From NCBI GenBank assembly GCA_958295665.1, contig OY282559.1:130609605-130673604 (forward strand): a DNA stretch of 64,000 nt, written 5' to 3'. Positions within the stretch are counted from its first letter, which is position 1. Each line of letters begins with the position of its first letter. Positions 1 to 11,965 of the stretch are shown here, in pieces. The DNA comes from Tipula vernalis. Lineage: Eukaryota; Arthropoda; Insecta; Diptera; Tipulidae. The notes beneath the pieces are model-generated. The model saw only the letters and a list, made by a program, of their open reading frames with translations. It was not told where the DNA came from and searched no databases. The position numbers and the translations under genes were made by a program.

Positions 1-1739
1 ACATTAATGTATTACTAATTAGATTTTGATTTGAATAATTAATTTTACATTGAATTGATTGAACAGATTGAGGCAAATTGTTTTGTAATTAAGACAGTGA
101 ATACATGCTATGTAGATAGTCACGCTGATGACAGATGGTAAACATTGAACCAAAATTTCCACCCTATATTCGTTTACAAATTTTTATTATGTATTTGATT
201 CAAAAACCTCATCCCCAACTAGGAATTGTATCGAAAAAAATTTTCGCTCATATATACCGCAGATAATTAAAATTTTTTTAAAAAGTTTTCATATTTGTAT
301 GTTTCAGTTATTTTATTATTTTGCTAAGCAATACTCCGTTAAGAAAATTCATCTAATATCAAACAAAACAAAAAAAAACAGTTTCCAAACGAAGCGTTCT
401 GATACGACAAAAAGAAAATACTGAAAAATCATTGTGATATAACACAAAAGTTTTATTGTTACTCATTTCCCAAAAGCATTCATAATTTTGTAATTCTAGT
501 AACATTGTAATCAAATATTGTTTCAAGTTTAGATAATTTCTAGTCTTATATCTATTTAACTTAGCAGTGTGTGAGTGTGTACCTATGAGGGTGCAATACG
601 TGATATATTCTACGCTCTTTTTTTGTTTGAAAAAGTTGACAACAACAACAAATTTCTCATATTTCTTGCTGTGAAACTTTATTTTCCTGCTAGATCTAAT
701 AAAGAATAGTGTACATACACGGTATACACATACAACTGTTTTTAAATACATATACAAATATTATAATAAAGTTTTGTCAATAGTATTTAATTTCAAATTA
801 CTGAGTTGTTCTCGTTTGTACTGTTTTTCATTTCGTAATTAAAAATAACTTTCACAGCACAACTTTTTTTTTGTTCGTTGTTGTTCCCAAATGGCAAAAT
901 CGTTGTAATAGGTATAAGGGAAAATTGGTGAAAACTAAAAATTCTAAAAAACGAAATTTAAAGGAAATGTGAAACTTTTTTGTCAGAGTTGATGAGGTTT
1001 TTTTGAAAAACTCTAAAAATAACATAAAATTTGAGATTTTTGTGATTAAATAAATGTTTGGTTGTAAATAATTTTTCGGTTGTATAAGCAAATTAGGTAA
1101 CCTAGTAAACAAATTAAAAGCAACAGTGTGCTTAGTAAAAATTGTATTTGAAAGTTTACTCTATGTGTATTAATCACAAAATGTAAAATATGGTTAGTCA
1201 GTATCGATTCTGTTTAATTTTATATTGTATATGAACTGAGGCTTAATTAAATTAGAATTAAACAAGATCTAAAGATAATTTTAATACGAACTGAATATGA
1301 ATTGGCTAAGAATTGAATATAATTCGAATATTACTCGGATATGAATTGAATATTAATTAAAGTTGAATTGAACATAGGACATGAATTCAATGAATCAAAT
1401 ACGATTTAATTTTTTATTGAATATGTATTGAATATTGAAGGAATATGATGTTTCAATTTAAGATGAATATATGTAATATGAAAATGAACTGAATATGAAA
1501 TGATACAAATTAAAAATGGATTGAATATAATTAAAAATGAAATATGAATTGAGTATCACTAAAATGTGAATGAAATTGAATAGAACTGTAGTAACTTACT
1601 CATATTTGTTATACAATCAGTTATATTAATACTCATTACTCGTTCATCGCCACATACACCAATCACCTATATTGGCGCAAATTAAATTATTAAACTCAAA
1701 TTTTACGAAACCATCGTACAGTCTAATGATAAAACACTA
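1..1739. other. AT-rich non-coding sequence with a decayed GAATATGAATT repeat
   Basis: No reading frame here looks like protein; the two minus-strand frames near 359-1112 are low-complexity Phe/Leu/Lys translations of AT-rich DNA. Between about 1270 and 1570 the motif GAATATGAATTGAA recurs in many imperfect copies, which suggests an old decayed minisatellite. I see nothing else that can be named. Confidence 0.5.
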
Positions 1740-1801
1740 TTGCACCATCTCACCGTCATACCATTATACCATCACATAATTTTAACATCATATCATGGTG
1801 T

Positions 1802-3533
1802 ATTTACTATCACTATCACTATCACTATCACTATCACTATCACTATCACTATAACTATCACTATCACTATCACTATCACTATCACTAACACTATCACCAT
1901 CACCATCACCATCACCATCACCATCACCATCACCATCACCATCACCATCACCATCACCATCACCATCACCATCACCATCACCATCACCATCACCATCACC
2001 ATCACCATCACCATCACCATCACCATCACCATCACCATCACCATCACCATCACCATCACCATCACCATCACCATCACCATCACCATCACCATCACCATCA
2101 CCATTACCATCACCATCACCATCACCATCACCATCACCATCACCATCACCATCACCATCACCATCACCATCACCATCACCATCACCATCACCATCACCAT
2201 CACCATCACCATCACCATCACCATCACCATCACCATCACCATCACCATCACCATCACCATCACCATCACCATCACCATCACCATCACCATCACCATCACC
2301 ATCACCATCACCATCACCATCACCATCACCATCACCATCACCATCACCATCACCATCACCATCACCATCACCATCACCATCACCATCACCATCACCATCA
2401 CCATCACCATCACCATCACCATCACCATCACCATCACCATCACCATCACCATCACCATCACCATCACCATCACCATCACCATCACCATCACCATCACCAT
2501 CACCATCACCATCACCATCACCATCACCATCACCATCACCATCACCATCACCATCACCATCACCATCACCATCACCATCACCATCACCATCACCATCACC
2601 ATCACCATCACCATCACCATCACCATCACCATCACCATCACCATCACCATCACCATCACCATCACCATCACCATCACCATCACCATCACCATCACCATCA
2701 CCATCACCATCACCATCACCATCACCATCACCATCACCATCACCATCACCATCACCATCACCATCACCATCACCATCACCATCACCATCACCATCACCAT
2801 CACCATCACCATCACCATCACCATCACCATCACCATCACCATCACCATCACCATCACCATCACCATCACCATCACCATCACCATCACCATCACCATCACC
2901 ATCACCATCACCATCACCATCACCATCACCATCACCATCACCATCACCATCACCATCACCATCACCATCACCATCACCATCACCATCACCATCACCATCA
3001 CCATCACCATCACCATCACCATCACCATCACCATCACCATCACCATCACCATCACCATCACCATCACCATCACCATCACCATCACCATCACCATCACCAT
3101 CACCATCACCATCACCATCACCATCACCATCACCATCACCATCACCATCACCATCACCATCACCATCACCATCACCATCACCATCACCATCACCATCACC
3201 ATTACCATCACCATCACCATCACCATCACCATCACCATCACCATCACCATCACCATCACCATCACCATCACCATCACCATCACCATCACCATCACCATCA
3301 CCATCACCATCACCATCACCATCACCATCACCATCACCATCACCATCACCATCACCATCACCATCACCATCACCATCACCATCACCATCACCATCACCAT
3401 CACCATCACCATCACCATCACCATCACCATCACCATCACCATCACCATCACCATCACCATCACCATCACCATCACCATCACCATCACCATCACCATCACC
3501 ATCACCATCACCATCACCATCACCATCACCATC
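1802..3533. repeat. Hexanucleotide array, (CACTAT)n followed by (CACCAT)n
   Basis: About 1.73 kb of period-6 repeat. The first part, to about 1892, is CACTAT units with a few variants (ATAACT near 1849, ACTAAC near 1885). From about 1893 the unit is CACCAT, essentially perfect for roughly 270 copies. Only two ATTACC variants are visible, near 2101 and 3201. The open frames across it (Ile-Thr on plus, Met-Val on minus) are by-products of a repeat without stop codons and are not genes. The homogeneity suggests recent expansion, and the assembled length may not be the true length. Confidence 0.97.
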
Positions 3534-3694
3534 AATATTTCAGAACTTCATCCAAAAATCATTTTAGAATTCCATTTCCAATGCACAAGCTGAATTTCAT
3601 CATAATCGGTTGATAAATATACAAGTTTCATCATACTATTCGAGAACTTAATCCCTTTGGAGTTCAGAAACATTTTTTTTTTACTGTAACATAA
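3534..3694. other. Spacer between hexanucleotide array and piggyBac element
   Basis: About 160 bp of AT-rich sequence. The stretch near 3580-3630 resembles 6560-6650 on the other side of the piggyBac element (CAAGCTGAATTTCAT..ATCGGTTGA against CTTGTCAAATTTCAT..ATTGGTTGA), so piggyBac may have entered an older dispersed repeat. Confidence 0.4.
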
Positions 3695-4242
3695 GTTCAA
3701 CCCACACACATGTGTTGTTAAATAAGCAAAATATTGTAATGGCATTATTGTTTAAAATGACGACACAACTACAGCTCAAACCACACAATTGTGTGGTGTA
3801 TTTTATATCGCATTTAATTTTTCTGTTTTAATATCATTTAAAGACCAGCAGCATCATTTGTGTGGGTACGAAGTACGTTTTTTTGGACTCCTCGATTTAT
3901 ACCAAAACGTCCAAATTATTAATTAATTATGGTTCCATCTATTGTACAATGGATTGATTAAATGTACAATTAGAAAGCTGGAGGAAAATTAATTTTAAAC
4001 GTCTATTTTCTAACCAAAAAAATGAATGTTTCACGATGAGCGACCCATATAAAATTAAGTGTAATTAAATATATTACAAAATAATTATTCTATTATTTTG
4101 TTATTTAATATAAAAGTTTAAATATTATAGTGTCTGTGACAAAATTAATTAAATCAGAAAATGTTTTAATTAAATCGGAAAATGAATTTAAATATGAGCA
4201 TACACCGAAACTTCAAACTTTTTAATTTATTTATTATTTATT

Positions 4243-6019
4243 AGCTAGTTGTGTTCCAAAACGGCAAGTGGAATATAAGTGATGCCGAATTGCAAGATAT
4301 GTTGGAGAATTCTGCAACAGATTCGGAAAACGACGTGGTACTTGATGCAAATATTGTGCGAAATGATGAAGAGTGATCAGGTATAGACTCAATTGACGAT
4401 GATGAAGAAAAGGTCGATCCAATTCATCAATCACCATCATCAAATAATGGTCAATTCACAAACTCTATAAATGTAAGGAATCCGGGCGAATTTGCAGAGA
4501 ATGCCTTACCAACTGACAGTCAGTCCTCTTGTTTCCACAAATAAATGTGAAATTACCAGTTGAATATTTTTGTTCGTATTTTCCGGAACAACATTTTGTT
4601 GATTCCGCAACTATGACGAATATTTATCATTTAAAAAATCGTGGCACAGAGCTGAAAACGTCGGCTCTTGAACTTAAAAAATTTTACGGCGCATTTATGA
4701 TGATCGGATGCCTAAATTATCCATGTTTAGATTGGTACTGGAAGAAGGGCTTCTGTCTTGACATATTGGCTAGTGCTATTAAGAAAACGCGACTTAAACT
4801 TTTACGAACAGCTTTACACTATGAGAATATTAATGAAACGTCGCCTGATCCAACAAATTTATTTTGGAAAGTGAACCCCTTGATCAATTCAGTACGAGAA
4901 AGGAGCCACGCATTGCCAAGGAAAATTGGTAACTTCTCTGTAGATGAACAGATGATTCCATACACGGGTTGGTGCCCCGCGAGGCAATATTTAAAAAATA
5001 AGCCAAGGCCGGTTAGCTTAAAAAATATAATCATAACGGCATCCGCAGGACTCGTAATGGATTTCGAGATCTATCAAAGAGATAAGACGGTTCTAGACGA
5101 TACAAGTTTGGGTTTCGGCCCATCAGTTGTGCTGCGTCTTATAAATACAATTCCGCAGAGTAGCTTCATATTTTTTGATAGATATTTCACTACCGTTCCT
5201 ATTATATTCAAACTTCTTAAATTGGGGTACCGTGCCACAGGTTAATTATATTTTAAATATTTTAATTATGAAAATATAATAATAATTATATTTTATTTAT
5301 TTTAGGGACTATAATGACAAACAGACTAAAAAATGTTCAATTTAAAAATAATAGGCATATGGCCAGAGGTGAGCGCCTAGGGTTTTTGCTTAACAACGGA
5401 ACTCACGAAATAACCGCAGTAAAATGGAAGGATAGAAAATGTGTCACTGCTCTATCTTCCATTGCTGGGATTAATCCATTGTCTTCTGTGAAACGCTGGA
5501 ATAAACCAACCAAAGCATTTATTACCATTTTATAAAAATATGGGCGGGGTTGACTTACTCGACCAAATGCTGGAATATTATCGCTCGTTTATTCAAACCA
5601 GAGAATGGACGCTTAAAGTAATAAATCATTTCATTGACTTGGCAGTTGTAAATGCTTGGATGGAATATAGAGGCGACTGTTCAGCTTGCGACGTGCAAAA
5701 AAAACAAACTTTGCAATTACTGGAGTTTAAAATGGAAATTGCCAGTGCTCTACTTTGTAGTATCAAGCACAAAAGAAAAGAGAGCAGTGACGAAGACGAT
5801 ACTGGAATATGTCTTACAAAATTGTGCTCACCTCTCCCTTGTACTGGTAAGCGATATGATGGATTTGAACACTGACCAACATAGGACTCTTTGGCCAGGT
5901 CTAGGTGCTGCCGCTTAGAAGCTTGCAAATCAAGAACCTGTTGCCATTGCGAAAAATGCAACATATATTTGTGTTCAACTGCAGGCAAAGACTGCTTCAA
6001 GCAGTTTCATTTAAAATAA
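4243..6019 (+). pseudogene. piggyBac transposase (DDE_Tnp_1_7), broken, with one intron
   Basis: The protein catalyses cut-and-paste transposition into TTAA. An acidic N-terminal part is readable from about 4243 and is interrupted by TGA near 4375 and another stop before the long frame from 4529. The catalytic Asp motifs are present: FSVDEQMIPYTG (D139 of the 4529 frame), FIFFDRYFTT (D217) and GGVDLLDQM (near 5552). A 65-bp intron (5241-5305, GT..TTTTAG) joins YRATG to TIMTNRLKN in frame. A frameshift or small deletion lies near 5530-5540, just before GGVD. After 5540 the same frame meets TGA at 5873 and TAG shortly after. It then reads the C-terminal cysteine-rich zinc domain, RCCRLEACKSRTCCHCEKC and more Cys, ending at TAA 6017-6019. 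All three catalytic Asp survive, but the gene cannot make an intact protein. Confidence 0.9.
5241..5305 (+). other. Intron in piggyBac transposase
   Basis: GTTAATTATA at the start and TATTTATTTTAG at the end flank 65 bp of AT-rich DNA. Removing it restores the reading frame through a conserved piggyBac motif (..GTIMTNRLKN). This is inference from the frame; no transcript evidence is available here. Confidence 0.75.
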
Positions 6020-6769
6020 TATTTTTTTTTTTTTTTTCATGCAATTCGATTACCTAATTTTATTATTTTATTTTATATTAACTATAATATTGTGATACTG
6101 AAGTCGTAATAAAAGTACTTTTGTTATTTTTTTATTTATGGTTCTTTCATTTAGCATTAGTTTTAAGTTTAACACGCACAAATGTGTGGGTGCCATTTTC
6201 CCCATTAAAATTAATTTTTTCACTAGAACTAATAGATTTTCGTTTTATAGTGTAAATTATTGATTACTTGTTTAAATTGTATCAAAATTAGTGAGCATCT
6301 AAATTCCCTGAACTTTAAGATACCTCGCAATGAACCCACACAAATGTGTTAGTTGAGCTTTAATTATGAAAATATTTTTAGAAGCAATGCAATTTAATTT
6401 AATTTACACAAATGTGTGGGTTGGGCTTAAATTGATGGATAAATCAGCTTATGATATATGCATCCGAGATATTGATATTTTACCCACACAATTATGTGGA
6501 CAGAACGCCAAAGGGTTCCAAAATTAATTTTGGAATCTCATTACCAACGCACTTGTCAAATTTCATAATAATTGGTTGAGTACTCCCATTTCCATTGCGG
6601 AAGTCAAATTTCACTAAAATCAGTTAAGAAATAGCTAGATAAGTTTCATCCTAATTGGCCATTCATTAAATTTGGTAAAGGTTTAATCAAGTCGTTTGGA
6701 TTTGTTTAAATATCATAAGCATATGCTGTATATACATACAAACACTCATTCTATTTTATAGATTGTTAA

Positions 6770-7050
6770 CTGCTCACTAAACACTGCTCAAACACCATCT
6801 CAACCCCTATTCATCCTGCAAACGGCTCCCAACTCAACCCGCAACCCAACCGCAAACTCTCTTTCAACTCAATCTCCAAACCAGCATATACAAAAAATTG
6901 GTCAACGGCTCACTATGTATTAAACCAGCCCCAACTCTACTCCAACTAAACTTGAACTTAACCCGCAAATTGACCCCTAACTTAACCTTCAACTCAACCT
7001 CAAACTCAATGCCCAACTCTATATTCAAACCAGCATATATAACAAATTGG
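6770..7050. repeat. Degenerate AACTCAACC-type minisatellite
   Basis: C- and A-rich strand bias with many imperfect CAACTCAACC units. The phrase CAAACCAGCATATA followed by AAATTGGT occurs twice (near 6879 and 7024), indicating a segmental duplication of roughly 145 bp. Related AACTCAACC-like DNA recurs at about 47960-48400. Confidence 0.65.
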
Positions 7051-7074
7051 TAAGTATTTCTATAACCAGGTGTT

Positions 7075-7320
7075 TTGAGATTGGGAAAAAAAAATTCTAA
7101 ATCGAACAAGCCATTCTCGACGTATCATGGGTACAGAGTTTGTACTGTAGAAATCAAAAAAATGTATTGCGTAAAGGACATAAGTAAAGTGGACGATAAG
7201 CATGAGACGCATGAACCGTTGGCTTTTGAGAAAGCAGTATTTGATACCAATAATTTACTAAAAATTGCGAGTAAAAATTCGGATGCTGCGCTTGCCGTGA
7301 TAATAAATAGAAATACTTAA
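7075..7320 (+). CDS. Unrecognised 81-residue open frame
   Basis: I do not recognise the protein. It is basic at the N-terminus (MRLGKKNSKSNK) and has mixed, non-repetitive composition, unlike the surrounding minisatellite. It lies just upstream of BEL remnant 1 and may be part of that element's 5' leader or an older insertion. No motif supports a function, and it may be a chance frame. Confidence 0.25.
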   Translation: MRLGKKNSKSNKPFSTYHGYRVCTVEIKKMYCVKDISKVDDKHETHEPLAFEKAVFDTNNLLKIASKNSDAALAVIINRNT

Positions 7321-7417
7321 TACTTACCATCCAAAATCCGAGGTTAGGTCTATCAAAGCCAAAACCAACCGGCAATTAATCGAATAAACACGCAATTATA
7401 CATTTATACATTTAACT

Positions 7418-8545
7418 GTGGATACAGCTAAACAACAACCAACAGATAAATATCCAGCGAATTGCATCAATATCCAGAAAAACCACCAGATTCTATCGAG
7501 AACTAAGCAATGGAAGAGCTTCTTCAACATCAAGAACAAATTGGAGGAAAAATCACCACTCTACAAACAAATTACAACAAAGATGGGGAGAGCCGAAAAA
7601 CCCAAACAGCAAATTCAAAGAAGTGATCCACCACTAGATAAAGATCATGCATATAACGTCGCAAGAACAGTGATTTCAAATACTTACAAAAATTTTATCA
7701 AAAATATGCGACGTTGGCTCAACAGCCGTCCACCATCTACGCCAACACCACAATCCAATCTTGAGTTCGCCATTCCTTCAATAGAAAAAATCGATGTTCA
7801 TCAGCCAACCGAAGTTTAAGATGCACCATCAAAGGGAACCTGGCAAACTAACAACAACTAATTGAAGCAAATGCTTAGAAGACAGGACGTCAAAATGCGA
7901 GAAATGTACAGAGAAATTGACAATGTAAAGGAAATTCTTATAGAGCAGCAAAGGAAACAAGCAATGCAATTCTCTCTACAATATATGAAATGCGCAATGG
8001 AACATATCATTGACAAACACGAAGAAATATGTGTCGAAGCATCAGACGATGACCAAGACGAGTTGGAGTATTTTACAAAGGAATATTATGAAACCTTAAG
8101 AAGAGACTACACCAAGATGGCAATAAGAATGACAACTGCGATAGAAGATAATACAACAAAGGGTGATACAGAGATGGAAATAAAGTTGAAACCTATAGAA
8201 ATACCCGTATTCTATGGAGATTATATGACATGGGGTAGCTTCTCAGAAATCTTTAACAAACTTATAGATCAAAATCAGCTGCTATCCAATACCCACAAAA
8301 TCCATTATCTGAAAACACATTTAACTAGAGCAGCGGCCAAACTAATTTGTCATCTAGAATCGATGGCAGATAATTATGCAAAAGCTTGGAGTATATTAAA
8401 CAACCGATACAACAACAAAAGACTGCTCATCTCAGCTTACCTAAATACATTGCTGAACCAATCAACCATTGCTACTGAGTCATCATCTGCAATTAGAAAT
8501 ATGCATGACACCACTATCGAGTGCCTACACGCGATTTTGAAATAA
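7418..8545 (+). pseudogene. gag: BEL/Pao Gag, N-terminal and DUF1759-like part
   Basis: Gag forms the particle of the retrotransposon. The first frame (7418-7819) is basic and low in hydrophobics and ends at a stop. The second (7862-8545) starts with a charged helical stretch and then the DUF1759-like core: EIPVFYGDYMTWGSFSEIF (near 8200), HYLKTHLTRAAAKLI (near 8310) and AWSILNNRYNNK (near 8387). Such a core is typical of arthropod BEL/Pao Gag. The frame stops at 8543-8545, after which about 200 bp are poorly coding before the zinc-knuckle piece. Confidence 0.85.
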
Positions 8546-8751
8546 ACGTCGAGTCCTGGAATTCATTTCTAATTTTCATTTTATTGAAAAAGTTAGAAAA
8601 TGAAACGTGACGACTGTACGAAATTTCACTTAAAAACCCATGTGAATTTCAAGAAACAACCGAATTCCTGAAGTTCCTTGAACAAAGATTCAAGACTTTA
8701 GAAATATCGTACAGTAACAAGAATTATACACAACCACCTAAAAGTCAACCA

Positions 8752-8988
8752 GTGAAACAAATATTCGCCACAACAACGGTACAAAGCATTTGCATCTATT
8801 GTCAGAAAAATCATTCAATAGAGACCTGTGAAAGATTCAAAAAGCAGTCATCGTCCGACAAGAGTCAAATTATATTATTACATAATATATGTAGAAGATG
8901 CCTTGCTACAACACATCAAATACAACAATGTAAAAGTTCTATAAGATGTTCATTTTGCAATGGTCTACACCATACCATTCTTCATTAG
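8752..8988 (+). pseudogene. gag: BEL/Pao Gag zinc-knuckle region
   Basis: Contains Cys/His patterns CIYCQKNHSIETC and CRRCLATTHQIQQC, then CSFCNGLHHTILH. This is the usual run of knuckles between the DUF1759 core and the protease in BEL/Pao polyproteins. It is in the same orientation as the gag piece upstream and is separated from the protease by a stop after 8985. Confidence 0.85.
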
Positions 8989-9138
8989 TCAAACTCTCAT
9001 CAACAAAAATCAGATGGCCAAGAGATAAAAAGTTTTAAATTAGAAGCAAAAATAAACAGTCAGACCGAAAGAGTCTTATTAGCAACAGCTTTAGTCAGCG
9101 CAGTCAAACATGATGGAAACTAAACAACATTAAAAGTC

Positions 9139-9549
9139 TTGATAGATCCAGGGTCCCAGGCAACTTTTATAACGGAAGAAGCAGTACAAAGATTGAAGCT
9201 AAAAGGTAACAAAATACATGCAAAAATAGCGGGAGTTGGTAATCATGACATTGGAGAAGTACGAAAGATAGTCAGCCTCATAATCCAACCAAATATAGCT
9301 TCCAAATTTAAGCTATGCCTCGACGCCTTAGTATTTAAAAAGCTGACAAAACTACTACCATTTCAAGAGGTGGAAACGGGAAACTGGCAACATCTCAGCA
9401 ACATTGCCTATGCAGATCCTAATTATAATAAACCAGGTTCAATAGATATTCTACTTGGTGCCGATTATTACCCAAAAATCATATTGAACAATATTATGAA
9501 AGGGGGCCCAGATCAACCAATGGCACAGAAAACCGAATTGATCTCATAA
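9139..9549 (+). pseudogene. BEL/Pao aspartic protease with altered active-site triad
   Basis: The start reads LIDPGSQATFITEEAV, matching the usual LLDSGSQ(A/T)xF of BEL proteases but with Pro in place of the Ser next to the catalytic Asp. The linker that follows has YADPNYNKPGSIDILLGADYY, the conserved xADPxF..PxxIDxLLGAD block. The frame ends at a stop just where the family continues into the FGW segment and reverse transcriptase, so the element is truncated here. The D-P-G change suggests loss of activity. Confidence 0.85.
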
Positions 9550-9660
9550 TCCGCAAGTGGGTCCGGGGAAAATGTTACCAATTCATTAGGTAACATGGAA
9601 TAACCGTACAACAGAATCATATGACAAATTTACGTAATAATTTGTTTTCTTTATAATATT

Positions 9661-9955
9661 TGTATCATGTCACACAACACCTTTTTTCCGGCCAGCAATC
9701 GAAATATCTACCATCTTATTACGAAAATTTATATGAAAAGTTTGATAATAGTGGAGTGAAATTAATTGGTCGGAGGTTTCACAAAAATTATATTGGGGAA
9801 GGTAATCAGAGACCGAGATATAGTCCACAATTTTGGTCAAGTGCTTTTGCGTAGCAAGCTACAGAAAATTTTCCAAATATTCAAAATAATTTGGAAGCTT
9901 GGCACAGGCGTCTGAAACTTGAAGGTAGGACTAATCATGGCAAAAGCCTTGTAAT
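9661..9955 (+). pseudogene. Fragment of a MULE-type transposase (C-terminal catalytic end)
   Basis: The plus frame reads YYENLYEKF, FHKNYIGEGNQRPRYSP, QFWSSAF, a stop at about 9852, then ENFPNIQNNLEAWHRRLKL. The order Y-IG-x-x-R-(R/P)RxxP, xxWxxY/F, and LPxxNNxxExWH is characteristic of a large insect MULE-like transposase family, and the Glu of NNLEAWH would be the third catalytic residue. It is unrelated in sequence to the NOF-type transposase at 13-24 kb. The function assignment rests on motif memory without a search. Confidence 0.6.
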
Positions 9956-10066
9956 TGCAAGATTTTGGGTTTGTAAGATTTTGGATTTGCAAGATTTTGT
10001 AATGTAAGATGTTTATTAAAGGCATAAGATTTTGTACTTGCATGATTTTGGAATGCAAGATTTTAG
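9953..10066. repeat. Short GCAAGATTTTG imperfect tandem repeat
   Basis: The unit (T/G)GCAAGATTTTG recurs about seven times with small changes. It lies directly after the MULE transposase fragment and may belong to that element's end region. Confidence 0.6.
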
Positions 10067-11727
10067 GGCGCTCCCATGTTTTTATTTGAAATTCTATCAT
10101 TAATAATTTCCATGAAGTATTTCTTTCGATTCCAGTATTTAATTTTTTTAAAAATCATTTCACAATAAATCAACAAGTTCTGAGCCACAAAAATCCTCAA
10201 TATGCAATTGTGCTCCGATTGCGATTCTTGATACTTCTAAACATAAGTTTCAGGAGCTATAACTGTTGTGCCAGAGTTGCTTGATTGCTTGAATATTTTC
10301 ATATATTTAAACACGAATTGAGTTAAATGTTCGAAGTGATTCATCTTCTATTCATTATTTATTTTTGTGTCTGTCCGACCACTAAAAAGTCGCTAATATT
10401 TAGATTTTAAATCAGCCAATCACGATGTACTTACCGTGAACTAACAAAATAAAAATAAACCTAAAACGGGTCTTATTTAAAGCCGTTGCTAATTAAAATA
10501 AAATTTCCTAATTTATTCTGCCTTTCTAAGTTGTTAAGTTTAATAACTCAATGATTTTCGTGTTTATAGAAGCCATACTACGTTTCTAAGTAAACCCAAA
10601 CTACAAAGGTAAATTATTTCCATGAAAAATGTTTTCGTTCATTAAAAATATATTAGCAATTTTCACACAAAACAATGTTATGCCATTTTTACGTTCTAAA
10701 CACTTCAAGTGCTTTAAGTAATTTTAATTAACGTTTTTAGTGTTGTATCGTAGTGATTTTAATGAAACCACATTTTCTAACACAAATGAGTGATAAAGTA
10801 TATTAAATCAGTATACAGACGAACGGTTTGTAGTTGGAAAACTTTTAATTACCGAAATGAGAATTTAAATATTTCCTTTGTACTCTAAATTACAAGGTTT
10901 AGAAGCTTGATAAGCATCTTTAGTACAAAATAGAAAAATACCACTATATTCAGAAGTAGTTATGTAGCTATATCTTTAGTAAAATTGCATTTACAAAACC
11001 AAGAAAAAAAAAAAATACGAAACACATAAAAGTAGAAAAATTTTGTTTGCATTATTAACTAAGAAGTAGAGAAAAGCACAGGTTATATGGGAAGCGAAAA
11101 AACAGCGAAAAGCTTTTGCAACAAATGATAAACAAAACAAACAGAAAGTCAAGAGGTATTTACAAACGAAATAAATAATGAATCAGGAGGTTGATGAATT
11201 AAGGAAATAGAAATAAAATGAAAAATAATTTAACTGACGAGAAAATTATTTTTATCTTAAGTAATTAAAATACGGAATTATTTTTAATGTGATAAATTAA
11301 ATTAAGTAAAGCGGAAAAAAAAGTTAATAAAATTTATATTATTTATGTATACTTGTATATCAATGTCATCATCAATGTCTCAGGATTAATATTTTTTTTA
11401 AGAGTTCTTATTGTTAGGGCAGTCGTTTACAGTGTTCGATTGTGTTGAGGTAGATCAGCATTCATTATTTAATTAAAGGTGGATGTTGTGTCGTATTCAT
11501 TATTATCTGTGTGCATGACACAATCAAAACAAAAACAACTACTACATTTTTTACTTTAAATAATTGACCCTTTGAAAACGTACAAATGCCATAGTTATAT
11601 TTTAATTCATTTATAGTATAGATGGCATAATATAAATTCAAAATAAATCAATTGTATTATAGATCATTTTAAACGCGCAAGTTTAAATTTATATTATCAT
11701 CAATAAAATTTAGGAGTTTCTTGACAT
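10067..11727. other. AT-rich non-coding sequence left of the nested element
   Basis: No protein-like frame. If the Harbinger element sits inside a BEL LTR, the last few hundred bases here could be the other part of that LTR, but I cannot confirm this by eye. No further repeats or RNA genes are visible. Confidence 0.4.
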
Positions 11728-11744
11728 CTCGGCCCTATTGCACC

Positions 11745-11965
11745 AACTACTTATCACTTATTACTTGTCAATTTATCATAAGTTAGTTTTTTTGATAATT
11801 ATAAGTGATAAGTGTTTCACCAAAAGTAACAAAATCTCACTCACTTATCAATTTGAAAACTTATCAAATTTTGATAATGATAAGTGATAAGCGTTGCACA
11901 TCAGATTGTCTATAACTTATCAATTGATAAATTATCAAATTTTTATGATAAGTTGTAATGATCTA
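11745..11965. repeat. Left terminal region with repeated TGATAAGT motif
   Basis: ACTTATCA or its complement TGATAAGT, and close variants, occur about ten times in both orientations in 220 bp. The mirror region is 26570-26885. Clustered subterminal motifs of this kind often bind transposase; that role is inferred. Confidence 0.75.

Larger units (their letters stand above)
3695..6426 (+). mobile_element. piggyBac-family DNA transposon, degenerate
   Basis: The right end reads ...TGTGTGGGTTGGGC followed by TTAA (6427-6430), the piggyBac target. The left end reads GTTCAACCCACACACATG preceded by ATAA (3691-3694), which is one base from TTAA. Left end and reverse-complemented right end share CAACCCACACA. 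The motif ACACAAATGTGTGGG recurs inside both ends, at about 3776-3795, 3857-3868, 6174-6192 and 6336-6353, and a related copy (CCCACACAATTATGTGG) lies outside near 6481. A transposase pseudogene fills the middle. The length of about 2.7 kb is normal for the family. The exact left boundary is inferred from the end similarity. Confidence 0.85.
7418..9560 (+). mobile_element. BEL/Pao retrotransposon remnant 1 (gag and protease only)
   Basis: Plus-strand gag and aspartic-protease coding pieces occur in family order. Reverse transcriptase, RNase H and integrase are missing, and the sequence stops being alignable soon after the protease linker, near 9560. No flanking LTR or primer-binding site was found. 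It is a truncated copy, distinct in sequence from the three remnants at 27-36.5 kb. Confidence 0.85.

Noticed and set aside
1740..3593. 617-residue Ile-Thr frame (and a Met-Val frame on the other strand)
   Set aside because: Entirely produced by a hexanucleotide repeat with no stop codons; no promoter, no non-repeat coding.
10427..10500. Minus-strand GTAAGTACAT splice-donor-like site after a hydrophobic frame ending in LLVHG
   Set aside because: The frame has no ATG before an upstream stop and no acceptor could be defined; a consensus donor is expected by chance in this length.
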